The notes under the pieces are model-generated. The model saw only the letters and a list, made by a program, of their open reading frames with translations, searched no databases and was not told where the DNA came from. Positions 1 to 5,475 of a stretch of 5,557 nt of DNA are shown here, in pieces. The DNA is from Dialister sp. UBA6422. Lineage in GTDB: Bacteria > Bacillota > Negativicutes > Veillonellales > Dialisteraceae. The translations under genes and the position numbers were made by a program. The DNA is taken from positions 1 through 5,557 of the forward strand of contig DJPC01000058.1 of assembly GCA_002439665.1 (NCBI GenBank), read 5' to 3'. Position 1 is the first letter of the stretch; every line of letters begins with the position of its first letter.

Positions 1-649
1 AAGATAATCCATGGGAGACAGATAGTCTTTCATATTCCAATATAGCGGTTTTAGACCCTTTCACCGGTTCATTTGATACATATACATAATTCTTTTTCGC
101 GTCTTTGAATAACTGATGTTTCAATATTCCTTTGGCAGGTTCTATCTTCCCCTGCACCACCGCTACATAGGATTTTTGGATTTTTCTATCTTTAATGAGT
201 TTCATTAAAATATCTCTATCCGATACAGATTTAGCAAATAATAAAATCCCCTGGGTATTGAAATCAATGCGATGCACTGCATAGGCAGAAGGTGCCTCTT
301 TACCTGCTAAATACCGATTGACCCGATCTAGCATAGTTTCTTTTGTCTTTTTTGTCACATCTAAAGTCAAAAGCCCTGCCGGTTTGTTGACAGCCAGTAT
401 ATGATCATCCTCATAAAGTATATCTATGGGCAAAAACAAGCTATCTTTCTGCTTTTCTTCCAACACAAAAGATTTTACTTCATCGCCTGCTTGTAGGCGA
501 TAGGACGGATCCTCTTTTTTCCCATTGACTTTGATTTTCTTGGTTCTAAGAGCTTTCATAAAAAGAGAACGGGGCCAATGCTTTGTATCCATGAGAAATA
601 CATCCAATCTTTTTCCCTGTTCTTTTTTTGAAATCTTAAATATTTCCAA
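1..649 (-). CDS. RluA-family RNA pseudouridine synthase, C-terminus cut off by window edge
   Basis: Likely converts specific uridines in rRNA or tRNA to pseudouridine in the cytoplasm. Translating the minus strand from TTG at 649-647 gives about 216 open codons running off the window. Residues 10-60 look like an S4 RNA-binding domain (KRLDVFLM, then KIKVNG and RLQAGDEV). The catalytic domain starts near residue 75 (ILYEDDHILAVNKPAG) and holds the family motif HRIDFNTQGILLFAK at 126-140, with D129 as the expected catalytic aspartate. The usual form is HRLDxxTSG, so Ile and Gln here are mild deviations. TTG is chosen because an in-frame TAA (676-674, the stop of the upstream gene) lies just before it, there is no ATG between, and AGGGG sits 8 bases upstream. 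The first internal ATG would remove part of the S4 domain. It follows the 76-aa gene by 24 bases, probably as one operon. The exact paralogue (RluC, RluD or other) and target base cannot be told. Confidence 0.9.
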   Translation of the reverse strand, partial: MEIFKISKKEQGKRLDVFLMDTKHWPRSLFMKALRTKKIKVNGKKEDPSYRLQAGDEVKSFVLEEKQKDSLFLPIDILYEDDHILAVNKPAGLLTLDVTKKTKETMLDRVNRYLAGKEAPSAYAVHRIDFNTQGILLFAKSVSDRDILMKLIKDRKIQKSYVAVVQGKIEPAKGILKHQLFKDAKKNYVYVSNEPVKGSKTAILEYERLSVSHGLS

Positions 650-673
650 AATGATATCCCCTATTTCATAAAA

Positions 674-904
674 TTATGGCTGATCTATGTCATTTGTAAA
701 GTAGGAAGCCGTCATATCCTGTGCCATTAAGCACAGTGCCTCACGCACTTCTTTTTCATGCTCCCCTGCTACATCAAAAGCGCCGCACACCGCCTGAGAT
801 AAATAAGCAATTGTCTCTCCATAATGTGCTTCATCAAATACACATTCCACCGAACCATCCGAAAATGCATGAATAACTACTGCAGGCCGTTTGATATCCC
901 CCAT
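674..904 (-). CDS. Small conserved-looking protein of unknown function (76 aa)
   Basis: I do not recognise this protein. It starts at ATG 904-902 with a good ribosome binding site (AGAGGAG, 5 bases upstream) and ends in TAA. The N-terminal third (VVIHAFSDGSVECVFDE) reads like a beta-hairpin. The rest is mostly helical and acidic (EHEKEVREALCLMAQDM). There is no signal peptide or membrane segment, and its two cysteines (C21, C40) are not in a metal-binding pattern. It lies 24 bases upstream of the pseudouridine synthase on the same strand, so the two are likely cotranscribed. The strong ribosome binding site and the tight spacing make a real gene more likely than a chance frame. Confidence 0.72.
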   Translation of the reverse strand: MGDIKRPAVVIHAFSDGSVECVFDEAHYGETIAYLSQAVCGAFDVAGEHEKEVREALCLMAQDMTASYFTNDIDQP

Positions 905-1092
905 ATATACTCCTCTGTATGTAAAAATATAATATTTATATCTCGTTCATATTCTCTCTATGCTACACGAAATGAAATAGAAAATCCACTCCATCTTATT
1001 AAGAGAAAGAATTTCACATATATAGTAGGAACATACATAACAAATAAATCATCCTATTTTCATTGACTTATGGCGCCTGATTTGCCCGTAAG

Positions 1093-1119
1093 TTGCATAT
1101 TTTTCAGTGTAAGATGCAA
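1093..1119. repeat. Inverted repeat TTGCAT / ATGCAA in the divergent region
   Basis: TTGCAT at 1093-1098 is matched by its exact reverse complement ATGCAA at 1114-1119, 15 bases apart. It sits about 35 bases upstream of the proposed -35 for the 1243 gene. It could be a regulator binding site, but six-base arms in AT-rich DNA may arise by chance. Confidence 0.3.
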
Positions 1120-1153
1120 TACATAATTTATAGGTAATAATAAAAGTTTTTAA

Positions 1154-1183
1154 TTGTATATATGTTATGTATTTAAGTATAAT
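1154..1183 (+). promoter_or_regulatory. Probable promoter of the first paralogue gene
   Basis: A perfect -10 box TATAAT (1178-1183) is preceded, 18 bases upstream, by TTGTAT (1154-1159), a weak match to TTGACA that keeps TTG. Transcription would start near 1190, giving a leader of about 53 bases that ends in the AAAGGGG ribosome binding site (1227-1233), 9 bases before ATG 1243. The -10 is convincing; the -35 is poor. Confidence 0.5.
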
Positions 1184-1242
1184 AAAATTAGTAAATATTT
1201 CCATAGGTAATCATCCTGATCTGTACAAAGGGGAACGTCACT

Positions 1243-1983
1243 ATGAATAATAGAGAATATTTAGAATATGAAGGAAGCAGACTACTAGAATATACACTAA
1301 ATACCTTTTCAAGGGATAGCTGTGGCGATTTACCTACTGACATAGAAAAAATCATGATAAAAGACCAGGATTCTCTATCTATGAAAACGCAGTCTCAAAT
1401 ACAAGATTTCTTTTGGGAATATCTTTTATTTCGTCTCTACATCACATCCAGTATCATTCGTGATTTTCAAGATGGTTTTGGTACCAGAGAGCCTATCCTA
1501 CATGGCATGGAAACCATGTTGCATGCCATTCCTGACCATTTGAACCTCATTGCCTTAGAACGAGACCTAGCAGGTTCCTATCTTCTCATCAGTCAACGGG
1601 CCAAAACATTTCATTTTGACTATGTGAAAAAACGCTTTTCTGCTTACGCAGCCATTGAACAAAGACATATACATTCTGCTAATCGCAAAGAAGGACGATA
1701 TCATGCTATAAATGATTCAATAGCTACTATAGCAAGGGAAGTCCATTTCCCTATGTCCCCCAATGTATTGCAATTTCTCCAAGAAGAAACCATATACTAT
1801 ATACGCAGCTTATCACTCCGTTTATCTAAGATCACACCGGAAGGTCTCCACGAAAGAGCTCATAAAAAAACATTGATTCACCATTATGGATCTATATTTT
1901 CTAAAGAAACTTATGAACACCTCTATCCTTCTTTCACTGTATTAGCTAGTATGATGGTCGGATTTCTAGTCATGTTTGCTTAA
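1243..1983 (+). CDS. Tail-anchored protein of unknown function, paralogue 1 (246 aa)
   Basis: I do not recognise this family. The predicted protein has no N-terminal signal sequence. It has a long, Tyr/His-rich, mostly helical soluble part (1 to about 227) and one hydrophobic segment at the very end (about 229-246, SFTVLASMMVGFLVMFA), with nothing after it. This suggests a cytoplasmic protein held in the membrane by its C-terminus. It is a diverged copy of the next gene. Both begin MxxxxYLExxG without gaps, both carry FRLYI (63-67 here) inside a block where 9 of 22 residues match, and both share a C-terminal block containing A..xHxP and ET..Y (164-186). Start ATG 1243 is supported by AAAGGGG 9 bases upstream and by the shared N-terminus. 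It has its own promoter and a terminator at 2058-2079, so it forms a single-gene unit. No catalytic motif is visible. Confidence 0.85.
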   Translation: MNNREYLEYEGSRLLEYTLNTFSRDSCGDLPTDIEKIMIKDQDSLSMKTQSQIQDFFWEYLLFRLYITSSIIRDFQDGFGTREPILHGMETMLHAIPDHLNLIALERDLAGSYLLISQRAKTFHFDYVKKRFSAYAAIEQRHIHSANRKEGRYHAINDSIATIAREVHFPMSPNVLQFLQEETIYYIRSLSLRLSKITPEGLHERAHKKTLIHHYGSIFSKETYEHLYPSFTVLASMMVGFLVMFA

Positions 1984-2057
1984 ACAAATGAGTAACGTCA
2001 TCTGATATAGCCCACTAACTATTTCTTCCTAAAAAAATAAGAATCTAATTTAACCCG

Positions 2058-2079
2058 AAGCTCCTTCTGGAGCTTTTTT
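2058..2079 (+). terminator. Rho-independent terminator of the first paralogue gene
   Basis: The arms AAGCTCC (2058-2064) and GGAGCTT (2069-2075) pair perfectly over 7 bp with a TTCT loop, and the run of six T ends at 2079. It lies 75 bases after the 1243-1983 stop codon and before the promoter of the next gene, so the two paralogues are separate transcription units. Confidence 0.88.
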
Positions 2080-2122
2080 GCATTACAGAGCACACCTATC
2101 AATTCAACTCTCTTTTTCTAAA

Positions 2123-2135
2123 ATCATATTATGAT
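2123..2135. repeat. Short palindrome ATCATA-T-TATGAT
   Basis: A perfect 6+1+6 palindrome lies 32 bases upstream of the -35 of the second paralogue gene. The position would suit an activator or repressor site. The sequence is AT-rich, so chance is a fair alternative. Confidence 0.25.
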
Positions 2136-2167
2136 CACTTATCCGCTTGAAAGCAATGTTTTTTACC

Positions 2168-2196
2168 TTGAACCCAATCTTTTAAAAGAGTAAAAT
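2168..2196 (+). promoter_or_regulatory. Sigma-A-type promoter of the second paralogue gene
   Basis: TTGAAC (2168-2173, first four bases of the consensus) and TAAAAT (2191-2196, 5 of 6) are separated by an ideal 17-base spacer. Transcription would begin near 2203, about 30 bases before the start codon. The spacer contains the perfect 12-bp palindrome TCTTTTAAAAGA (2178-2189), which a dimeric regulator could cover to block RNA polymerase. Confidence 0.68.
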
Positions 2197-2218
2197 GAAA
2201 ATGAATTTATATATCTAT

Positions 2219-2226
2219 AAAGGAGG
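2219..2226 (+). promoter_or_regulatory. Consensus ribosome binding site of the second paralogue gene
   Basis: AAAGGAGG lies 6 bases before ATG 2233. It is a near-perfect complement to the 3' end of 16S rRNA and much stronger than the AAAGGGG site of the first paralogue. It fixes the start codon and suggests efficient translation. Confidence 0.85.
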
Positions 2227-2232
2227 CACGCC

Positions 2233-2988
2233 ATGGATCGTTCATCATACTTAGAAAGCATGGGTATTACCATTTCTCGCCGTGCACTCTTTTCCTATAC
2301 GACGCAGCCTCAAGGTAGCTACGGTTTGCATATCATTTTCAATCAATTTTTGAAAGAAAAAAAAATTGCTAAGTTTGAACAAGACAAAGACAATTGGTGT
2401 ACATTCCTAGCAGATTATATCGTTTTCCGTCTCTATATAGCCAAATACATCTTAAAGGACTATGCCAAAGACTATACGCCGCTTCTTCAAATATTTAAAG
2501 GCATTCAGCAAGTAGAAAGCAATTTCCCTGCTTTTTTTAAAGAAGAGGCTGACCCTGGACGCGGTGTAGGTGATAGTGCATTTTTACCATCCCATTTAGC
2601 TGCGGACTATACGGTCTCTAAAATGGATCAATTTTATGATATGTTTAATTCCATTTCTCTAGAAATGGAAAATAAACCATTAGATCGCAATCGACAGTTG
2701 AAGGGTATCATCACCGCCGGATTATCTGCTTTAGCTAAAAAAAATCATATACCCCTTTATTCACCTATTTTTTGGTTTTTTAGTCAAGAAACATTGTCTT
2801 ATGGTAAATACCTAGCTGATTTCTATAAAGGGCTCATTCCTGATGAATTTTATGAGACGGTACGGGCCCGTCCTTATGAAGCGGTAAAAAAGAAGGATGA
2901 CCCTTTTTATGATAACTACCACCTCCCTGCCTTTATTGCTATTTTTGTAGCAGGGTTATTGCTTATCGTATTACTCCAGACGCAATAG
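2233..2988 (+). CDS. Tail-anchored protein of unknown function, paralogue 2 (251 aa)
   Basis: Not a recognised family; it is a diverged paralogue of the protein at 1243-1983. The N-terminal YLExxG (6-11) aligns without gaps. FRLYI is at 65-69, followed by a conserved helix (IAKYILKDY). A second shared block, about 166-204, carries AKKNHIP, SQET and IPDEFYE. Residues 231-248 (LPAFIAIFVAGLLLIVLL) form a single hydrophobic segment, leaving only three residues after it. The rest is soluble, rich in Lys, Tyr and Phe, with no signal peptide, so the bulk should be cytoplasmic and anchored by the C-terminus. The middle (about 103-130) differs most from the first copy and contains a Gly/Asp-rich stretch (DPGRGVGDS), perhaps a loop. 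Its own promoter and ribosome binding site are strong. It ends at the two-way terminator shared with the convergent hydrolase. No enzyme motif is seen. Confidence 0.87.
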   Translation: MDRSSYLESMGITISRRALFSYTTQPQGSYGLHIIFNQFLKEKKIAKFEQDKDNWCTFLADYIVFRLYIAKYILKDYAKDYTPLLQIFKGIQQVESNFPAFFKEEADPGRGVGDSAFLPSHLAADYTVSKMDQFYDMFNSISLEMENKPLDRNRQLKGIITAGLSALAKKNHIPLYSPIFWFFSQETLSYGKYLADFYKGLIPDEFYETVRARPYEAVKKKDDPFYDNYHLPAFIAIFVAGLLLIVLLQTQ

Positions 2989-3073
2989 TCAGAGTGTTAT
3001 GAAGAAAAAGGTACACAATCTATAAAGCGTTACCATATTTTCTTGCTAGGGTAAGGTAAGCTAAATAAAGATA

Positions 3074-3114
3074 AAAACGGATAGAGACATATATCAGTTG
3101 TCTCTATCCGTTTT
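3074..3114. terminator. Bidirectional rho-independent terminator between convergent genes
   Basis: AAAACGGATAGAGACA (3074-3089) pairs perfectly over 16 bp with TGTCTCTATCCGTTTT (3099-3114) around a 9-base loop. T-rich tails follow in both directions: TTTTGATTTT on the plus strand, and on the minus strand five T in a row and then further T-rich sequence. It serves the 2233-2988 gene and the hydrolase. The right arm overlaps the last codons and the TAG stop of the hydrolase (stop at 3106-3104), so the stop codon lies inside the hairpin. Confidence 0.92.
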
Positions 3115-4093
3115 GATTTTCATTTAATGATATGACATGACCACTATCATGAGGCATTTCACTTGACCTATGTTCCTTGCCAGCATGTTGTTTTCGCTCT
3201 ACATTTTCCCATCCAGGATTATTTTCAATTTCTGGAGTCTTCCCAGTAAAAACTTTTTTAGCATAAGGATCTCTCTTGAGCTGCCAACGGAGCCAAGCAG
3301 TGATATAAGCATCTGCTTGTTCTTGAATTTCCAGATGGTCGGCTCCTTTCCTCCGCCCCATAATTTTTTCTTCGCTGGAAAGGTTCATAAAATTATCTTT
3401 CATATCTGTTAGAGGAGTAATCAGTTTTCGATCCAATGGACCCGTACCAGCCACCATAAAAGTAGGAATTTTTACTTGGCTAGTGTCATAAAGCCAACTT
3501 GAAAGATGCAGTTTGTGGCTAATATGTTGCGTCACCGCTGATACAGTCACTAACGTATCATACTCTTCCCCATAAGGACGCTGTAAGGCATGATACGCCC
3601 CTGCACCGCCTTGGGAATATCCCACAATTCCCATATGTTTCGTATCCACCTTCTGATAGAAGAGACTTCCTTTGGTCGCATTTAATTGTTTCATCTGCTC
3701 TAATCCATACTGGGCAGAATAACCAAGTCCAGTCTCAGAATCTGTATTTCCTAGCACTAAAAATCCCCAAGAAGCTAGATGTTCATAGAGAGGTTCATCT
3801 GCATCACAGGAGCCGCCCGTCCCATTGAGCATCACCACCAGTGGCCAATCTCGATTTCTCTCTTCCATCACAGACGGATACCATACTTTATACTTGTAAT
3901 TACCATAGGCTGGATTTTTATTGGAAATAATAAAGGACTTCACTTCATAAGTTCCAGGCAAGCGATAGTATTGCTCAATTTTTCCATAATCCTTAATTGT
4001 TACCGTATAATCAGGTGAAATGGTATACCCCGCTTCCACAGGAAATAGATTCAACCATACTATAGAAAGCAATACCAGCCCTATGACTTTCAT
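3104..4093 (-). CDS. Secreted alpha/beta hydrolase (esterase/lipase-like), 329 aa
   Basis: Probably hydrolyses an ester outside the cytoplasm; the substrate is unknown. Residues 1 to about 21 form a signal peptide (MK, hydrophobic core IGLVLLSIVWLNLF, likely cleavage after VEA). There is no lipobox cysteine. The core fold follows: strand PLVVMLNGTGG (84-94) supplying the oxyanion region, the nucleophile elbow GYSQG (158-162, Ser160), strand IPTFMVAGTGPLD (Asp221 as likely acid) and GADHLE (His253 as likely base). The order and spacing fit the Ser-Asp-His triad of the dienelactone-hydrolase/PET-hydrolase-like group. After about residue 275 comes a polar, His/Asn/Glu-rich tail of some 50 residues that is not part of the fold. 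Start ATG 4093 has GGGGAGGA 4 bases upstream. The stop lies inside the terminator. A two-domain peptidase is unlikely at this length. Confidence 0.87.
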   Translation of the reverse strand: MKVIGLVLLSIVWLNLFPVEAGYTISPDYTVTIKDYGKIEQYYRLPGTYEVKSFIISNKNPAYGNYKYKVWYPSVMEERNRDWPLVVMLNGTGGSCDADEPLYEHLASWGFLVLGNTDSETGLGYSAQYGLEQMKQLNATKGSLFYQKVDTKHMGIVGYSQGGAGAYHALQRPYGEEYDTLVTVSAVTQHISHKLHLSSWLYDTSQVKIPTFMVAGTGPLDRKLITPLTDMKDNFMNLSSEEKIMGRRKGADHLEIQEQADAYITAWLRWQLKRDPYAKKVFTGKTPEIENNPGWENVERKQHAGKEHRSSEMPHDSGHVISLNENQNG

Positions 4094-4223
4094 AAAATCC
4101 TCCCCATTGGTGAATCAGTATTATAAATAACATTCCACATAATAGGGAAAAGGGTACCTCCCATCTAATAGCCCCCTTCTCCATACTACGATGTCATTCT
4201 AAGCTTGTATACCTATCTGGCTA
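4094..4223 (-). promoter_or_regulatory. Spacer between folE and the hydrolase gene, with a possible promoter
   Basis: On the minus strand a perfect TATAAT (4125-4120) lies 26 bases before the hydrolase start and would start transcription about 20 bases upstream of it. No good -35 is seen at 16-18 bases. No rho-independent terminator follows folE in this 130-base gap, so read-through from the queuosine operon into the hydrolase is also possible. Confidence 0.4.
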
Positions 4224-4790
4224 TTAACATCCCTTCATCATCATAAATTCTTTTCGCAGTTCTGGATGGTCATGAAAAGCGCCAGAAGCTGCCAGGGTAC
4301 GCGTCTTTGTCCCTGGTTTCTTAATACCTCTAGCTGTCATGCAAGAATGTTCTCCTTCAATATAAACAATCACATCGTCAGAATGGGTCACCATTTTCAT
4401 GATATCTCGGATATCTGTGCCAATTCGTTCTTGCAACTGGAACCTTTTAGATACCGCATCTGCAATACGAGCTATTTTGGAAAGACCAATCACTCGGCCA
4501 TGAGGGATATAACCTACAGCCACTTTCATATTATACATGAGCGCAATATGATGTTCGCAATGAGAAAAAATTTCAATATCTTTGACTACTACCATATCAC
4601 TTTCTGGAGTAGCAAAGGTCTTTTCAAATTCTTTGGCAATGTCTTCATTAGAGACTCCCGTATAAGCAAATTGTTCTGCCATCATATCAGCAAAACGCTT
4701 TGGCGTTTCCAAAAGACCTTCCCGCTTCGGGTCATCTCCTACGGCTTCTATAATGAGCCGTGCCGCTTCTTCTAATTTTTTTAAATCCAT
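4224..4790 (-). CDS. folE: GTP cyclohydrolase I (type FolE1), 188 aa
   Basis: Converts GTP to 7,8-dihydroneopterin triphosphate, the first step of both folate and queuosine synthesis, as a cytoplasmic zinc-dependent oligomer. The full family length is present. The zinc ligands are visible as C78 and H81 in SHCEHH (76-81) and C150 in EHSCMTARG (147-154). VIGLSKIARIAD (100-111), QLQERIGTDI (118-127) and KKPGTKTRT (157-165) are typical active-site and subunit-contact segments. ALMYNMKVAVGYIP follows CEHH, the form I associate with clostridial-type enzymes. The start is ATG 4790: MDLKKLEEAARLI matches the family N-terminus, and AGGAGAGG lies 8 bases upstream. An in-frame ATG at 4856 would add 22 residues lying over queE and is rejected. 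It begins one base after the queE stop, so translational coupling is likely. Placement suggests it feeds queuosine, though folate use cannot be excluded. Confidence 0.96.
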   Translation of the reverse strand: MDLKKLEEAARLIIEAVGDDPKREGLLETPKRFADMMAEQFAYTGVSNEDIAKEFEKTFATPESDMVVVKDIEIFSHCEHHIALMYNMKVAVGYIPHGRVIGLSKIARIADAVSKRFQLQERIGTDIRDIMKMVTHSDDVIVYIEGEHSCMTARGIKKPGTKTRTLAASGAFHDHPELRKEFMMMKGC

Positions 4791-4791
4791 A

Positions 4792-5475
4792 TTATACGCC
4801 TCTCCTATTGGGATCCCAGATGATTTTATGAAGCTGCACCTGTACCCGTACGTCACCTAGCCTATGACTTTTCACGTAATCCACCAAACAAGCTGGTTCT
4901 ATCCGTCCCCATACTGGACTAACAAAAAACTCTGGATCATTTCCTTGATGGAAATACTTCCCAATGACTTCTGTCATTTCATCCATATCAGACTGTGAGC
5001 TCACTACAAATTTAAGCACATCTTCTTTTCCTAAAAGAGACATATTTTCCATACGCATATGAGATTTCATACCGCTTCCGCCGCATTTGAAATCCATGGT
5101 ATAAAATAACTGATCTGGTCTTTCTGAAAATAGAGGCACCGCTCCATTAGTCTCTATATTGACCTCATAGCCTTCTTCTGAAAGCCGTTGACACAGAGGT
5201 AAAAGAGGATGCAGCATAGGTTCCCCGCCAGTCAGTGTCACCCGTTTCCAAGGAAACTGATGGATTCGTCTCATCAGGGCATCCAAAGTCAAAGCTTCTT
5301 CCGTATCATCTAAGGTCAAAGAATAGGATGTATCACAGTAATTACACCGAAGATTGCAACCTGCTAGGCGAACAAAGATCGCCATATATCCCGTCCTTTT
5401 ACCTTCTCCATCAATGCTATCAAAAATTTCCGTCACATGATATAGCCCATCATCATAACGGTAATTACTTTTCAT
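4792..5475 (-). CDS. queE: 7-carboxy-7-deazaguanine synthase, radical SAM (227 aa)
   Basis: Contracts 6-carboxy-5,6,7,8-tetrahydropterin to 7-carboxy-7-deazaguanine using SAM, a [4Fe-4S] cluster and Mg2+, the third step to preQ0 and queuosine. Numbering from ATG 5475: VTEIFDSIDGEG (14-25) is the family N-terminal substrate-binding segment. The cluster motif CNLRCNYC gives C40, C44 and C47 (CX3CX2C). LTGGEP (81-86) and ETNG (108-111) are the SAM-binding radical-SAM signatures, and VQVQLHKIIWDP lies near the C-terminus. Length is normal. Longer starts at 5553 and 5487 are open, but the first would lie across queD in another frame and the second has its Shine-Dalgarno only one base away. ATG 5475 has GGAAGGA 13 bases upstream (rather far) and overlaps the queD stop by 11 bases. 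Ends one base before folE. Confidence 0.95.
   Translation of the reverse strand: MKSNYRYDDGLYHVTEIFDSIDGEGKRTGYMAIFVRLAGCNLRCNYCDTSYSLTLDDTEEALTLDALMRRIHQFPWKRVTLTGGEPMLHPLLPLCQRLSEEGYEVNIETNGAVPLFSERPDQLFYTMDFKCGGSGMKSHMRMENMSLLGKEDVLKFVVSSQSDMDEMTEVIGKYFHQGNDPEFFVSPVWGRIEPACLVDYVKSHRLGDVRVQVQLHKIIWDPNRRGV
4799..4806 (-). promoter_or_regulatory. Ribosome binding site of folE inside the end of queE
   Basis: AGGAGAGG on the minus strand, 8 bases before folE ATG 4790, is formed by the codons for the last Arg-Arg-Gly of QueE. It decides the folE start in favour of 4790 over the upstream in-frame ATG at 4856. Confidence 0.8.

Larger units (their letters stand above)
905..1242. other. AT-rich divergent intergenic region
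   Basis: This 338-base stretch separates the leftward 76-aa gene from the rightward paralogue pair, so it must hold both promoters. No coding frame with a ribosome binding site was found, and no known RNA gene or riboswitch was recognised. The rightward promoter is proposed separately. For the leftward operon there are -10-like sequences on the minus strand (TATAAA at 940-935, TATTAT at 934-929), but no matching -35 at the right distance, so that promoter stays unplaced. An inverted repeat (1093-1119) lies in the middle. An isolated TTGACT at 1063-1068 has no partner -10. Confidence 0.7.

Noticed and set aside
824..1066. 80-codon plus-strand open frame across the start of the 76-aa gene and the intergenic region
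   Set aside because: It has no ribosome binding site, overlaps the better-supported minus-strand gene and its promoter area, and has the composition of translated AT-rich spacer.
1063..1068. TTGACT as a -35 box
   Set aside because: No -10-like sequence lies 15-19 bases downstream in this GC-richer patch, so it has no partner.
905..1242. Riboswitch or small RNA in the divergent region
   Set aside because: No strong stem, terminator or known conserved motif was seen on either strand; only AT-rich sequence and one weak inverted repeat.
1243..2988. Toxin-antitoxin or phage-defence pair
   Set aside because: The two genes are similar in size and sequence, are separately transcribed, and carry no nuclease, ATPase or DNA-binding motif. 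The context is housekeeping, with no mobile-element signs.
4167..4225. AATAGCC / GGCTATT inverted repeat after folE, as a possible terminator
   Set aside because: The arms are only 7 bp with a 45-base loop and no T-run follows on the minus strand, so it does not look like a rho-independent terminator.
4266..4775. 169-codon plus-strand open frame opposite folE
   Set aside because: It lies antisense to a clear folE with full zinc and active-site motifs, has no ribosome binding site and resembles no protein. It is a shadow frame.
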